Positions 1 to 11,389 are shown, numbered from the stretch's first letter. The stretch: DNA of 64,000 bases from Bacteroidota bacterium (GCA_018266735.1 JAFDZT010000007.1:62001-126000); one strand, 5' to 3'. Notes: a model not told the origin generated them from the letters alone. Numbers and translations are program-made.

Positions 1-1
1 G

Positions 2-127
2 GAAGTGATCGATGCCATTGGCCACACGTGTGCGACCGGCACAGGTCCACATGTTTCCATTCCACCGTCCTCCGGTTTGTACGTGGTTCGATTCCGGAAC
101 GCCCAAGTTGTGGTGATGGCCTTGTAA
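2..127 (+). CDS. 3' end of a probable T9SS cargo protein (C-terminal sorting tail), partial
   Basis: An open frame enters from the left edge and stops at TAA 125-127, giving about 41 residues. The last residues contain PPSSGLYVVRFRNAQ followed by VVVMAL. A G-x-Y-x-V-R strand followed by a short hydrophobic strand at the very C-terminus is the usual look of the Por-secretion (T9SS) sorting domain. That fits the SprA and PorQ genes further along. The frame ends 14 bases before the converging gene at 142. The body of the protein is outside the window, so the cargo type is unknown. The family call rests on a short tail only. Confidence 0.5.
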   Translation, partial: EVIDAIGHTCATGTGPHVSIPPSSGLYVVRFRNAQVVVMAL

Positions 128-141
128 CGGCACTGCGCCGT

Positions 142-417
142 TCACACAGCAAACGGATCGTTCCCGGTGATTCGAGCCCACAAGCCATCGGGTGCCAAGT
201 CTACACCGCACGGCCATGCAACGGCACCACGTTCGACGTATACCTTCGCAAACTCTTCATCGTCGCGCAACGCGGTGAAGACGGTGCCTTCTGTCCCATA
301 AATGGAGCTCGACAGATCCTCCACACCGGATGACCCGTCTGCAAACTCGATGTAGATAGTACGACCATCGATAGGTCGGACATTCACAACGCGCCAAGGA
401 ATCAATGTTGCATTCAT
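142..417 (-). CDS. DUF2442 family protein
   Basis: This 91-residue protein has the DUF2442 pattern: an N-terminal stretch reading WRVVNVRPIDGRTIYIEFADGS, then a D-L-S segment, a predicted helix with F-A-K-V-Y-V-E-R-G, and W-P-x-G-V-D-L-A-P-D near the C-terminus. Its biochemical function is not known. It follows the DUF4160 gene on the same strand with a 6-base gap, a pairing seen in many bacterial genomes. The pair is often suspected to be a toxin-antitoxin-like or mobile accessory module. I see no catalytic motif, so the role stays open. Confidence 0.75.
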   Translation of the reverse strand: MNATLIPWRVVNVRPIDGRTIYIEFADGSSGVEDLSSSIYGTEGTVFTALRDDEEFAKVYVERGAVAWPCGVDLAPDGLWARITGNDPFAV

Positions 418-423
418 GGATTT

Positions 424-684
424 TTAAGGAAGTGGTGGAATGTTCAGCGGTGATTGACCGTACCGACAGCGATGCCAATTCAACCGTAACTCTTCACGAT
501 GCAGTTCCGCCCATTCAGTCACTAACGCCATCACTCGCGCAGGTAGGTATCCGGATGCAAGATGAAGCTCATCTATCAAAATAACAGCTTCGTACTCTCC
601 ATAGGTCGCATGGAAATGCGGATACCCATGCTCATTCCAATACATCGCAATCGTGATGCCGTAAAATACTGATATTGTTGGCAT
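424..684 (-). CDS. DUF4160 family protein
   Basis: This 86-residue protein shows the DUF4160 signature: MPTISVFYGITIAMYWNEHG, then PHFHATYGEYEA (the conserved H-x-P-H-F-H-A-x-Y motif) and a C-terminal W-x-x-x-H-R-E-E-L-x-x-N-W segment. The start is preceded by AGGAAC at a normal ribosome-binding distance. It is the upstream member of a two-gene unit with the DUF2442 gene. Function is unknown. The histidine-rich motif could suggest a nucleic-acid or metal-binding role, but that is a guess. Confidence 0.8.
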   Translation of the reverse strand: MPTISVFYGITIAMYWNEHGYPHFHATYGEYEAVILIDELHLASGYLPARVMALVTEWAELHREELRLNWHRCRYGQSPLNIPPLP

Positions 685-757
685 AGGAGTTCCTGAAGAT
701 GTGTATTTGAAGAGCGCACAGTGCGGCCCTTATCACGATCTTCGTGCACTCAACCCC

Positions 758-765
758 TATGTTTG
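758..765 (+). promoter_or_regulatory. Bacteroidetes-type -7 element (TATGTTTG)
   Basis: TATGTTTG matches the TAnnTTTG element. The matching -33 TTTG is not evident 19-21 bases upstream. If used, transcription would start near 770, about 20 bases before the ATG at 789. That argues for the 789 start over the earlier in-frame ATG at 744. Confidence 0.4.
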
Positions 766-788
766 TGACACCTCAGCTTCACTACTTC

Positions 789-1928
789 ATGCGTCTCCCC
801 CTTCTATCCCTCCTGTGTTTCTTGTGTGCGGCGACCACTTCACTTGTGTACGCCAACGACGGCGTGTTCTACGGATGCTCCGGTATTGACGAGCCACTGA
901 AACCAACTCGGGTCCGCATTCACCACGAGTGGCTTTCGATTCGCTTTCTCCAACGTGATGCGAACGAATTCTACTCTGATTCGGAGGCCGAAGTGAACGT
1001 CAGATTTCATTTCTGGAATCCGGAGAAGAAGACGGTCACCTTGCCAGTGGGCTTTGTGGTCCCGAGAGGCGGTGGCGACTACGGATATGACGACTACAAC
1101 AGAACCGCTGTGTCGCTCTTCACTACACAAGTGAATGGAGCACTTCTGTCTCATCGATTGTATGAGCGCGCATGCGATACGTGCTCTCTTCGTGACACGG
1201 TCATCATCCCCGAGGGCGATGGTGGTATCGATCCAAACGGAGGTGGTCCGGAACATGTTTTCCTTTCGAAGATGTCGTTCAAGCCCGGATTGAATGTCGT
1301 TACGCATTCATATCGTCAGCGGTTGTCGATGGGCATGAGCGTGCTCTCAGAGTTTTACTACATACTGACGACTGCCAAACACTGGGCAGGCCAAGTGATC
1401 GATACGTTCGAATGCGATATCGCACCGACGCGAAACGTTGTTTGCTTCATCGACGGCATGGATGCACTCCCGCGCCCTACGCTTGTAGGCATCGGAGCAC
1501 TCGCACCTCATCTATTGGCATCTCACGCAAAGTCCGATTTCTCTGTTTTTGAAGACATGGGCGATCTTGCCATCAGGATCATAGATGCGACGATCCATTT
1601 TCGTGCTACCTCGTTCAAGCCTCGTTCAAACCTTGCTGTCAGATTGTTCGATCGAGTTCGATTTCAGTATCCCTCATCAGGCAATCCCTTCGATCCAGAT
1701 CGAAAGCACCCACACCTCTACGATATATACGCGGGGTATGGTTTTGTCTTCAAGGACGCCAAGGTTCAGCGTTGGTACGAACGCCAACCTTGGTACATCG
1801 CCGACCCAAACTGCACTCCCGAGAGCATGCAACTGACAGAGCAGGACCGAGAGAGTGTCAAAGATCTTCTCAACGATCACCGGGACGATCCAGCTATCTA
1901 CGGCAGACCGCCGTTGAAGCGTAAGTGA
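789..1928 (+). CDS. Exported protein with C-terminal YARHG domain
   Basis: This 379-residue protein has a clear signal peptide (MRLPLLSLLCFLCAATTSLVYA). The start at 789 is chosen because an earlier in-frame ATG at 744 only adds residues before the signal peptide. The body is a beta-rich domain with N-V-R-F-H-F-W-N-P, reminiscent of DUF4424-type extracellular domains. The C-terminal part, IYAGYGFVFKD then RWYERQPWYIADP, matches the YARHG extracellular domain found in periplasmic or surface proteins of many bacteria. Function is unknown; a periplasmic or cell-surface location is inferred. It stands alone between the divergent DUF pair and the aldehyde dehydrogenase gene. Confidence 0.65.
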   Translation: MRLPLLSLLCFLCAATTSLVYANDGVFYGCSGIDEPLKPTRVRIHHEWLSIRFLQRDANEFYSDSEAEVNVRFHFWNPEKKTVTLPVGFVVPRGGGDYGYDDYNRTAVSLFTTQVNGALLSHRLYERACDTCSLRDTVIIPEGDGGIDPNGGGPEHVFLSKMSFKPGLNVVTHSYRQRLSMGMSVLSEFYYILTTAKHWAGQVIDTFECDIAPTRNVVCFIDGMDALPRPTLVGIGALAPHLLASHAKSDFSVFEDMGDLAIRIIDATIHFRATSFKPRSNLAVRLFDRVRFQYPSSGNPFDPDRKHPHLYDIYAGYGFVFKDAKVQRWYERQPWYIADPNCTPESMQLTEQDRESVKDLLNDHRDDPAIYGRPPLKRK

Positions 1929-2014
1929 CGGGAAACTCGAACCATCTCCATCACATCCGTTGACCGTATCTTCGCGTGCATAGCAGCCAACCCTCGATCA
2001 CCAACGAGACGACC

Positions 2015-3487
2015 ATGAAGAACTATATCAACGGACAATGGGTGGACTCCAGCACGGGTCGCACCTTCAACAACATCAATCCTGCGCAGACATCCGATGT
2101 GATCGGCGCCTTCCCAAGGTCCAATGCCGACGACGTGGCCAAGGCCGTCGAGGCGGCTTCGAATGCCTTCAAGGCATGGCGGCTGTTGCCGGCTCCGAAG
2201 CGTGGTGATATCCTCCGAATTGCGGGTGACATCTTCACCCGTCGAAAAGATGAGCTGGCCGACGTGATGACGCGCGAAATGGGCAAGACCCTTACGGAAA
2301 CGAAGGGCGACATTCAGGAGGCCATCGATACGGCTTACTATGCGGCCACCGAGACTCGCAGGCTGTTCGGCTACAACGCCCCGTCGGAAATGAACAACAA
2401 GATGAACATGTCGTTCCGTATGCCCATTGGCGTGTGCGGTATCATTACGGCATGGAACTTCCCCATCGCCGTCCCCTCTTGGAAGATCCTCCCCGCCCTG
2501 GCCTGCGGCAATACCGTGGTCTTCAAGCCGAGCGATGATTCGCCACACAGCGCCAACATCTTTGCCGAGATCCTTGAAGAAGCCGGCCTCCCTGCCGGGG
2601 TCTTCAATGTGGTCCATGGTGATGGCGAGGCAGGCTCTGCCATTGTCGAACATCCCGATGTTCGCGTGGTGGGCTTCACGGGATCGACCACCACGGGTAA
2701 TGCCATCGCTGCTCGTTGTGGCGCCCTTAACAAGAAGGTCTCGCTTGAAATGGGTGGGAAGAATGCACAGATCGTGATGCCCGATGCCGACATGGACCTT
2801 GCCATTCATGGCGTGTTGTGGGGCGCCTTCGGCACCACCGGACAGCGATGCACAGCCACTTCCCGCCTTATCCTCCATGCCGCCATTCACGACACCTTCA
2901 TTGCCGAACTCACCAAGCAGGCCTCGGCGCTGGTGCTCGGGAACGGACGGAGCAATGCGGCTGCGCAGGTGGGGCCAGTGATCAATCAACGACAACTCGA
3001 CAAGATCCTGTCATACATCGAGATCGGCAAGAGCGAGGCCACATGCGTGCTCGGCGGTGAGCGCGACATGCAAGGTGACAATGCCAACGGCTACTTCGTA
3101 CAGCCAACGATCTTCACGAACGTTGAGCGCACCCATCGCATTTTTCAAGAAGAGATCTTCGGTCCGGTGCTCAGTGTTGCTAAGGCCACATCGTTCGAAC
3201 ACGCCATCAGCCTTGCGAACGATTCCGCCTACGGTCTCTCGTCCAGCATCTACACACGCGACGTGAACGCTGCCTTTACCGCCATCCGTGATATTGAAGC
3301 AGGCATCACGTACATCAATGCGCCAACGATCGGTGCAGAGGCTCACATGCCGTTTGGAGGGATCAAGGGCACAGGGAACGGACATCGCGAGGGCGGATGG
3401 ACGGTGTTCGACATCTTCACGGAATGGAAGACCGTGTACGTTGATTTCAGCGGCACTCTGCAGCGAGCACAGATCGACAACTATTGA
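2015..3487 (+). CDS. NAD(P)-dependent aldehyde dehydrogenase
   Basis: This 490-residue protein, a normal length for the ALDH superfamily, oxidises an aldehyde to the acid in the cytoplasm. From the ATG at 2015 (an ACGAG-like site upstream; an earlier in-frame ATG at 1976 adds 13 unlikely residues), the visible landmarks are Asn148 in TAWNFP, the FTGSTTTG nucleotide loop at 221-228, general base Glu245 in LEMGGKN, and catalytic Cys279 in TTGQRCTA. The C-terminal GAEAHMPFGGIKGTGNGHRE resembles the semialdehyde-dehydrogenase branch (aminoadipate or alpha-ketoglutarate semialdehyde types). The substrate cannot be fixed from sequence alone. The gene appears monocistronic or runs into the barrel gene 23 bases downstream. 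Confidence 0.85.
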   Translation: MKNYINGQWVDSSTGRTFNNINPAQTSDVIGAFPRSNADDVAKAVEAASNAFKAWRLLPAPKRGDILRIAGDIFTRRKDELADVMTREMGKTLTETKGDIQEAIDTAYYAATETRRLFGYNAPSEMNNKMNMSFRMPIGVCGIITAWNFPIAVPSWKILPALACGNTVVFKPSDDSPHSANIFAEILEEAGLPAGVFNVVHGDGEAGSAIVEHPDVRVVGFTGSTTTGNAIAARCGALNKKVSLEMGGKNAQIVMPDADMDLAIHGVLWGAFGTTGQRCTATSRLILHAAIHDTFIAELTKQASALVLGNGRSNAAAQVGPVINQRQLDKILSYIEIGKSEATCVLGGERDMQGDNANGYFVQPTIFTNVERTHRIFQEEIFGPVLSVAKATSFEHAISLANDSAYGLSSSIYTRDVNAAFTAIRDIEAGITYINAPTIGAEAHMPFGGIKGTGNGHREGGWTVFDIFTEWKTVYVDFSGTLQRAQIDNY

Positions 3488-3510
3488 TTTTTCCATTGAT
3501 GGAGGGGTCC

Positions 3511-4470
3511 ATGAAGAAACACATCCTGATGTCGGCGATGGTGCTGACACTGGTCACCGGATCGCTGCAAGCACAGAACGAAGACGTGCTCAGACCATAC
3601 GGACGTCCGGGAGACGCACAGCAGAGCAACTCTCGCTCCAGGTCGAAGCGCGATAAGATGATCATTGGCGTTGAAGGAGGCGGACTGCTGAGCTTCTTCA
3701 GTCAAACACTTGAGCGCGACGTGCAAGTGACGGGCTCTCCCGAGGATGTTCTGAAGAGCGGAAGCGGCTGGGGAGGAACGTTTGGCCTGTTCTTCGATGC
3801 GCCATTGTCGTCGTCCGTCGGTCTGCAGTTCCGCGTGAACTACAACATGCAGGCATTCTCCAATTCAAGCACGGCCGATACCATCGATGCCGCCATCGTG
3901 GGCATCCGTCCTCGCGATGGCGAGGCACCGCAAGGCTTCACGACCGTCGTCCCCATGCCCGTGCAAACGTCGGCGTCGTGGACAACGAATTCGATCTCCA
4001 TTGCAGCTCTTGCGCGCATCGATATCGTGGATGAGCTCTTCCTGACGATCGGACCGATCGCCTCTATCAGAATGGGCGATGTTGTTCGACACGACATGAT
4101 CGAGAAAACGGAGAACGATACGATGACGTGGATCTCGATCGACTACAACGGCGTTGCGGGGAAGTATCAATCGATCCATCGTGACATTTCCGTTGCATCG
4201 AACATCCTCCCGGTGGGTGCGATCTCGACGTCGACGTATGCAGGTGCACGCTTCGGACTCGAAGCCGGTATTGGCTATCGTTGGAAGATCGGTCCTTCTG
4301 TGTTCATCGCACCGAATGTTCGATATCAGTACATGTTCTCGAAGATGAACGAGACGTTCCAGTCCACGGACGTGTCGCGCGGCAACCTGCAAAGTCCGTC
4401 GAACATCACCTTCAGTAACGCCAAGCTCAATGCCCTGGCAATTGTTCTTCAAGTTGGCTTCTACTTCTAA
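3511..4470 (+). CDS. Outer-membrane beta-barrel protein
   Basis: This 319-residue protein begins with a signal peptide (MKKHILMSAMVLTLVTGSLQAQ). It has a strong GGAGG ribosome-binding site six bases upstream, which fixes the start at 3511 rather than the in-frame ATG at 3484. After a charged, Ser/Arg-rich linker the sequence alternates hydrophobic and polar residues with repeated aromatic ends, and it finishes ALAIVLQVGFYF with a terminal Phe, the classic end of an outer-membrane barrel. I read it as a porin-like barrel of the Bacteroidetes type. It sits 11 bases before the PorE-like OmpA gene, so the two probably form an envelope operon. Substrate and role are unknown. Confidence 0.7.
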   Translation: MKKHILMSAMVLTLVTGSLQAQNEDVLRPYGRPGDAQQSNSRSRSKRDKMIIGVEGGGLLSFFSQTLERDVQVTGSPEDVLKSGSGWGGTFGLFFDAPLSSSVGLQFRVNYNMQAFSNSSTADTIDAAIVGIRPRDGEAPQGFTTVVPMPVQTSASWTTNSISIAALARIDIVDELFLTIGPIASIRMGDVVRHDMIEKTENDTMTWISIDYNGVAGKYQSIHRDISVASNILPVGAISTSTYAGARFGLEAGIGYRWKIGPSVFIAPNVRYQYMFSKMNETFQSTDVSRGNLQSPSNITFSNAKLNALAIVLQVGFYF

Positions 4471-4481
4471 CGAGGAACATC

Positions 4482-5951
4482 ATGAACACACTCAGACACG
4501 CTGCCTTTTTGATGTTCTTCGTTGCATGCACGGCATTCGCACAGAACATTCGCATTGTTCCCGTCGATCACAATTCGTCGAACGACGACTTCGGTCTTAC
4601 GCCCACCAATCACGGTCGCCTGGTCTACTTCACCTCCGACCGCTCCGGTGAGCAACAGATCTACTCCATGGAGCGCACATCGTCAGGCTGGACCGAGCCC
4701 GACAAGCTCGGCGGAAAGGTGAACAGTGCAACACATGTTGGTACGTGTGCACTCACGACGGACGGACAGTACATGGTCTTCGCCGGCTATGAGCACAACG
4801 TCGACGGTCTTGGTCGCACCGACCTCTACAGCGCAACCCGCGAGAACGGAACGTTCAAGAACATCACGAACCTTGCCGCCCTCAACTCCTCCTTCTACGA
4901 CTCGCAGCCTACCCTCTCGGCAGATGGCCGGACAATGCTCTTTGTGAGCGATCGTACGGGTGGAGCCGGAAAGACGGACATCTATCTGTCCACCTGGAAT
5001 GGCAAGGAATGGAGCACTCCCAAGCAAGTAACGGGCATCAACTCGGCCGCCAGTGAAATGTCACCGGTGCTCGCATCCGACGGTCGTACGGTCTACTTCG
5101 CAAGTGATCGGCAAGGCGGCAAGGGTGGCTTCGATGTGTATGTGGCCAAACTTTCGGGTCTTGATGCCACGAATGTTCGTCCGGTGGGCGAACCGATCAA
5201 CACCGCTGCCGATGAACTGTTCTACACGTCGATCCCGAACAGCGACCAGGCATACTTCACGCGTGCCACGGCAAGCGGCGACTACGACAACTTCATGGCC
5301 GTGCCGAATCCGTTCCCATCGGATCCTGTGGTCCTCGTGGAAGGCATCGTGCGCGATTCGGTCTCGCGCGAACCACTTGGATCGGCGATGTCGATCACGG
5401 ATCTCTCTACGGGCAAGGCCATTGCAACATTGCATAGCGACGACGAGACCGGTCGGTACTACGTCACGCTCGTACCCGGACGTGTGTATTCCATCACGTC
5501 GTCACGTCAAGGCTACATGTTCCATTCGGAACGGTATGAAGTACCTCCTGCAGCGAAGGGTTCTACGGTGCAGAAGGACATCGATCTCATTCCGCTCTCC
5601 AGCGGCAAGACCGGAAGTCTGCTCGTCTTCTTCGATAACGACAAGTCCGAGCTCAAGCCTGAATCGATGCCGGAACTTGAGCGTGTGATCGAGCTCATGC
5701 GCGAGAATGCAAACATCTCTGTGCGGTTCGAGGGACATACCGACGACAAAGGCAGCGACGACTACAACGTCAAACTGTCGGAGCGTCGTGCAGAATCCGT
5801 GCGCGACTACATCATCGCCGCCGGCATCGAAAGAACACGCATTGAATCTGCTGGATACGGAAAGAAGAAACCACTCTCAAACGCCACCACCGAAGATGCT
5901 CGTGCCCTGAATCGGCGCGTTGAGATGAGGATCATCTCCACGGGAAAATGA
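4482..5951 (+). CDS. PorE-like OmpA family protein (PD40 propeller, carboxypeptidase-like domain, OmpA_C)
   Basis: This 489-residue exported protein has a signal peptide ending AFAQ at about residue 20 and a GAGGA site before its ATG. Domains in order are a WD40-like PD40 propeller (about 30-260; repeats such as YFTSDRSGEQQIY, LFVSDRTGGAGKTDIY and YFASDRQGGKGGFDVY), a carboxypeptidase regulatory-like fold (about 283-375), and a peptidoglycan-binding OmpA domain (about 380-485, with FDNDKSELK, FEGHTDDKG and ALNRRVEM). This order matches the T9SS-associated protein PorE, except that I see no N-terminal TPR. It may anchor an envelope machine to peptidoglycan. The role is inferred from architecture and from T9SS genes elsewhere in the window. 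Confidence 0.7.
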   Translation: MNTLRHAAFLMFFVACTAFAQNIRIVPVDHNSSNDDFGLTPTNHGRLVYFTSDRSGEQQIYSMERTSSGWTEPDKLGGKVNSATHVGTCALTTDGQYMVFAGYEHNVDGLGRTDLYSATRENGTFKNITNLAALNSSFYDSQPTLSADGRTMLFVSDRTGGAGKTDIYLSTWNGKEWSTPKQVTGINSAASEMSPVLASDGRTVYFASDRQGGKGGFDVYVAKLSGLDATNVRPVGEPINTAADELFYTSIPNSDQAYFTRATASGDYDNFMAVPNPFPSDPVVLVEGIVRDSVSREPLGSAMSITDLSTGKAIATLHSDDETGRYYVTLVPGRVYSITSSRQGYMFHSERYEVPPAAKGSTVQKDIDLIPLSSGKTGSLLVFFDNDKSELKPESMPELERVIELMRENANISVRFEGHTDDKGSDDYNVKLSERRAESVRDYIIAAGIERTRIESAGYGKKKPLSNATTEDARALNRRVEMRIISTGK

Positions 5952-6499
5952 TCGCTCCGGTCGACACAGACACCATCATGGTGCGGATACGGGACCTCGT
6001 GCCGGAGATCCTCGCAGATGTGAAGTATGCCACTACCGACAACTTCACGCACAAGGTCCTGTATCGAAGCAATGAACTTTATGCGCGGAGGGCCATGGCC
6101 CTCCGCCTTGCAGATGTCCAACGCAACCTCAAGGCGCAAGGTCTGCAACTCAAGATCTTCGACGCCTACCGTCCCCTCTCCATCCAGCGGTTGATGTGGT
6201 CTATCGTGCCCGACGAACGCTACGTGGCCGATCCTGCAAAGGGATCACGTCATAATCGTGGAGCCGCCGTCGACCTCACCATCTGCGATGCCACAGGCAA
6301 GGAGCTCGACATGGGCTCGGGCTACGACGAATTCACCGAACGTGCCCACATGAACTATCGCGGGTGTACCGAAGAGCAACGTCGCAATCGTACACTCCTG
6401 CTCACAGTGATGAAGGAGGCAGGGTTCTCCGTCCTCGACACCGAATGGTGGCACTACGACCTCGACGGATGGCAACGCTTCGGCATCCTGGATGAGTAA
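5948..6499 (+). CDS. D-alanyl-D-alanine dipeptidase (VanX/DdpX family)
   Basis: This 183-residue zinc peptidase hydrolyses D-Ala-D-Ala dipeptide. The family hallmarks are all present: Arg75 in FDAYRP, the zinc ligands His102 and Asp109 in SRHNRGAAVDL, and catalytic Glu166 with ligand His169 in TEWWHY. The ATG overlaps the stop of the OmpA gene (ATGA), so translation is probably coupled. No signal peptide is visible, which suggests a cytoplasmic role in recycling cell-wall dipeptide rather than periplasmic action. No vanH or vanA genes are nearby, so this is not a vancomycin-resistance cluster. Confidence 0.9.
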   Translation: MIAPVDTDTIMVRIRDLVPEILADVKYATTDNFTHKVLYRSNELYARRAMALRLADVQRNLKAQGLQLKIFDAYRPLSIQRLMWSIVPDERYVADPAKGSRHNRGAAVDLTICDATGKELDMGSGYDEFTERAHMNYRGCTEEQRRNRTLLLTVMKEAGFSVLDTEWWHYDLDGWQRFGILDE

Positions 6500-6504
6500 G
6501 CTTT

Positions 6505-9336
<2,832 letters not shown>

Positions 9337-9383
9337 TAATTCTTGCACGGCATTGCCACCACGGGGCCTCGTAACTTGCACGT

Positions 9384-10526
9384 ATGGAACACCGCGAACG
9401 GACCCTGTTGCCATTGCTAACGTTGTCGTTGCTGGTCTCGGCGACACTTGGCGTACTGATGCGCGCGACGCCGTTCCTCTCCATTCCCCTTTCGTTCGAT
9501 CATCTCCGTCATGCCCATTCCCACTGGGGATTCCTGGGATGGGTCTTTGCATCCTTCGCGCTGATCGTGCCGTCGGCATTCGGCATCGAACGGCTGCAAC
9601 GATCGTGGTACCGCATGTTGTGGATCGCATCGCAGACGGTGGCCTTGGTGGCGGTGACGTTCCTTGTCACCCAGGGCTATGCCGGACCTGCCATCGTTGC
9701 ACTGGCTGTGCATGGACTCTTGACGTCGACCATGTTGGCGGCGATCATCATGTCCCTTCCCGGCAACATGAGCGGACGCACACTCCAGATCGCCTCCCTA
9801 GCCGCCATTGTCTCGACGCTTGCTCCCCTGCTCACGTCAACGCTACCGAGACTCATGCCGTGGTTCACGGGTCTTGACGGGATCGATGGCGTACGCTTCT
9901 ACATGTCGGTGCAGATCGAGGGCTTCTTCCTCATCGGAGTGATGGGGCTCTTACTTCGGATGATCGAAGTGGGAAGCGGTCGGATCTCTCCGTGGCTCTT
10001 CGTGCCTGCTCTGCTATCGATGATCGGCGCCCTCTTCGTCACGTCAGACCTTTTGGCAGCGGCGCTGCGCGCCGCGTCCATCGCCTTCATCGTGGTGATC
10101 GTCATTCGCACGATGCCGCAACTACTGCATGTGCTCAGTGGCACATCGACCATGGTCATCATGGTCGTCCTTGGCGCCCTTATCGTCCGCTCCCTTGCCG
10201 CCCTCGGCATTGCCCTTCTTGCTTATGCCGGACATGACGTCAGCACACCAGCACTGCGCATACTTCTCTTTCACGTGGTCTTCCTCGGCATCATCACTCC
10301 CGTCATCTTCGTCTCAGTGCGTGTCTGGTTCGGCATGCGCATCGCACGCATGACGTGGATCGTCTACACCATCGGCGTCACCGGCACGTTGCTCGTCCTG
10401 CTTACACAGAGCATCGGCCTTGATCTCCCCTACACTGAAGAGGCGCTGCTTGCCTTCGCAGTTGTGATCGCCGGTGCGACGTTGATGACCGTGCCGGCGG
10501 CGATGAGGCACTTTGTGCGACACTAA
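9384..10526 (+). CDS. Polytopic membrane protein with HAHSH motif
   Basis: This 380-residue protein is almost entirely hydrophobic, with about 11-12 membrane spans. Near the N-terminus it reads HLRHAHSHWGFLGWVFASF. A histidine cluster of the form H-A-H-S-H followed by G-W is seen in heme-copper-oxidase-like and NnrS-like membrane proteins, where histidines may bind haem. I cannot assign it to a named family with confidence. It is divergent from the tpl-tnaA pair. Its last codons (GTG CGA CAC) form the first copy of the GTGCGACAC repeat that continues downstream. Confidence 0.55.
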   Translation: MEHRERTLLPLLTLSLLVSATLGVLMRATPFLSIPLSFDHLRHAHSHWGFLGWVFASFALIVPSAFGIERLQRSWYRMLWIASQTVALVAVTFLVTQGYAGPAIVALAVHGLLTSTMLAAIIMSLPGNMSGRTLQIASLAAIVSTLAPLLTSTLPRLMPWFTGLDGIDGVRFYMSVQIEGFFLIGVMGLLLRMIEVGSGRISPWLFVPALLSMIGALFVTSDLLAAALRAASIAFIVVIVIRTMPQLLHVLSGTSTMVIMVVLGALIVRSLAALGIALLAYAGHDVSTPALRILLFHVVFLGIITPVIFVSVRVWFGMRIARMTWIVYTIGVTGTLLVLLTQSIGLDLPYTEEALLAFAVVIAGATLMTVPAAMRHFVRH

Positions 10527-10574
10527 AAGAACGCCTTCGGCGTGCGACACGGAGTGCGACACGGAGTGCGACAC
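10515..10574 (+). repeat. GTGCGACAC 12-bp tandem array (left copy)
   Basis: GTGCGACAC occurs at 10515-10523 (inside the preceding gene's last codons), 10542-10550, 10554-10562 and 10566-10574. The last three are 12 bp apart. A small hairpin ACGCC-TTC-GGCGT lies at 10531-10543. The complement of this unit forms a larger array at 18073-18178. It is followed by an imperfect repeat of CTTTTACTTCT up to about 10625. Confidence 0.8.
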
Positions 10575-10644
10575 TTCTGCTTTTACTTCTGCTCTTACTT
10601 CTCTTTTACTTCTCTTTTACTTCTTCCTTCCTTGCTTTCTTTCC

Positions 10645-10680
10645 CTACATTTTGTAGACTTGCACTCCACAATTTGTAGG
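10645..10680 (+). promoter_or_regulatory. Twin operator-like palindromes upstream of the mutasome operon
   Basis: Two related palindromes lie just before the ATG at 10688: CTACA-TTT-TGTAG at 10645-10657 and CCACAATTTGTAGG at 10667-10680. Both approximate CCTACAAnTTTGTAGG. Their centres are about 22 bp apart, two helical turns, which suits binding by two dimers of a helix-turn-helix repressor. The adjacent HTH-UmuD protein is the obvious candidate for autoregulation. Confidence 0.5.
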
Positions 10681-10687
10681 ATTCGCC

Positions 10688-11389
10688 ATGTCGAAGGCAG
10701 CGATCGGACAACGGCACCGGACGGTGCGTGAAACGATACTGAAGATGTCCGTGGCCGACTATGCACGGACCCTCTCCGTGAAAGAGAACACCGTCTACTC
10801 GTGGGAGAACGGACGCACCTCCGTCCCCCAAACCGCCCTGGCCTACTTGGAGCGGCACGGTATCTCGGCGGGCTGGATGCTGACGGGAGAAGGGTCACAG
10901 AAGGCGGCACGGCAGCGGCAGGAGCCGACCGTTGAGCTGGAGCATCATCTGGGGGCGATGCAGCGCATTGTCACAGACCTGAAGCAGCGCCCCATCACTA
11001 TGGGTGTGCGCATTCCCATGCTGAGCATCGGCGTGAGCGCCGGTACGCCAACGGCATCGGACGATACCATCGAACGCGAGATCGACCTGGCCGAGATGCT
11101 GCTCGAACATCCCGAGCAGACCTACTTCATTCGCGTGGTGGGCGACTCGATGACGGATGCCGGCATTTCGAATGGTGATACGCTCATCGTGGACTGTGCT
11201 GTGGATCCCAAGCCCGGACAAGTGGTGATCGCCAAGGTGTTCGGAGAACTGACGGTGAAGCGCTATATGCAGCGGAACGGACGTCCGGTGCTGCGCGCAG
11301 AGAACAAACGCTATAAGGACATTGCCATAACGGCCGACATGGATTTTCGCATCGTTGGCGTGGTACGTTCCTGCATCAAGGCATTCTGA
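10688..11389 (+). CDS. HTH-UmuD/LexA-like self-cleaving regulator (XRE-type HTH plus S24 peptidase)
   Basis: This 233-residue protein fuses an N-terminal XRE/CI-like helix-turn-helix (about 8-60, with VKENTVYSWENGR) to a UmuD-like S24 domain (about 108-233). The Ala118-Gly119 cleavage site, Ser154 in VGDSM and Lys191 in GELTVKRY keep the E. coli UmuD spacing exactly (36 and 37 residues). DNA damage and RecA filament should therefore trigger self-cleavage. It leads an operon with imuB and dnaE2, so it probably represses the operon, and a cleaved form may also assist translesion synthesis as UmuD' does. Twin palindromes upstream suggest autoregulation. It takes the place usually held by imuA or lexA. 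Confidence 0.85.
   Translation: MSKAAIGQRHRTVRETILKMSVADYARTLSVKENTVYSWENGRTSVPQTALAYLERHGISAGWMLTGEGSQKAARQRQEPTVELEHHLGAMQRIVTDLKQRPITMGVRIPMLSIGVSAGTPTASDDTIEREIDLAEMLLEHPEQTYFIRVVGDSMTDAGISNGDTLIVDCAVDPKPGQVVIAKVFGELTVKRYMQRNGRPVLRAENKRYKDIAITADMDFRIVGVVRSCIKAF

Noticed and set aside
1..333. 101-codon plus-strand frame starting at 28
   Set aside because: It overlaps both the T9SS-tail frame and the antisense DUF2442 gene and resembles no protein; the frame at 2-127 is the better reading.
1898..2995. 365-codon open frame antisense to the aldehyde dehydrogenase
   Set aside because: It lies opposite conserved ALDH motifs and has no recognisable protein features.
5948..6499. Vancomycin-resistance locus
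   Set aside because: Only the VanX-like dipeptidase is present; no VanH, VanA or VanRS homologues are adjacent.
10575..10644. Small gene in the T/C-rich tract before the mutasome operon
   Set aside because: The frame encodes low-complexity Leu/Phe sequence from tandem CTTTTACTTCT repeats and overlaps the operator region.
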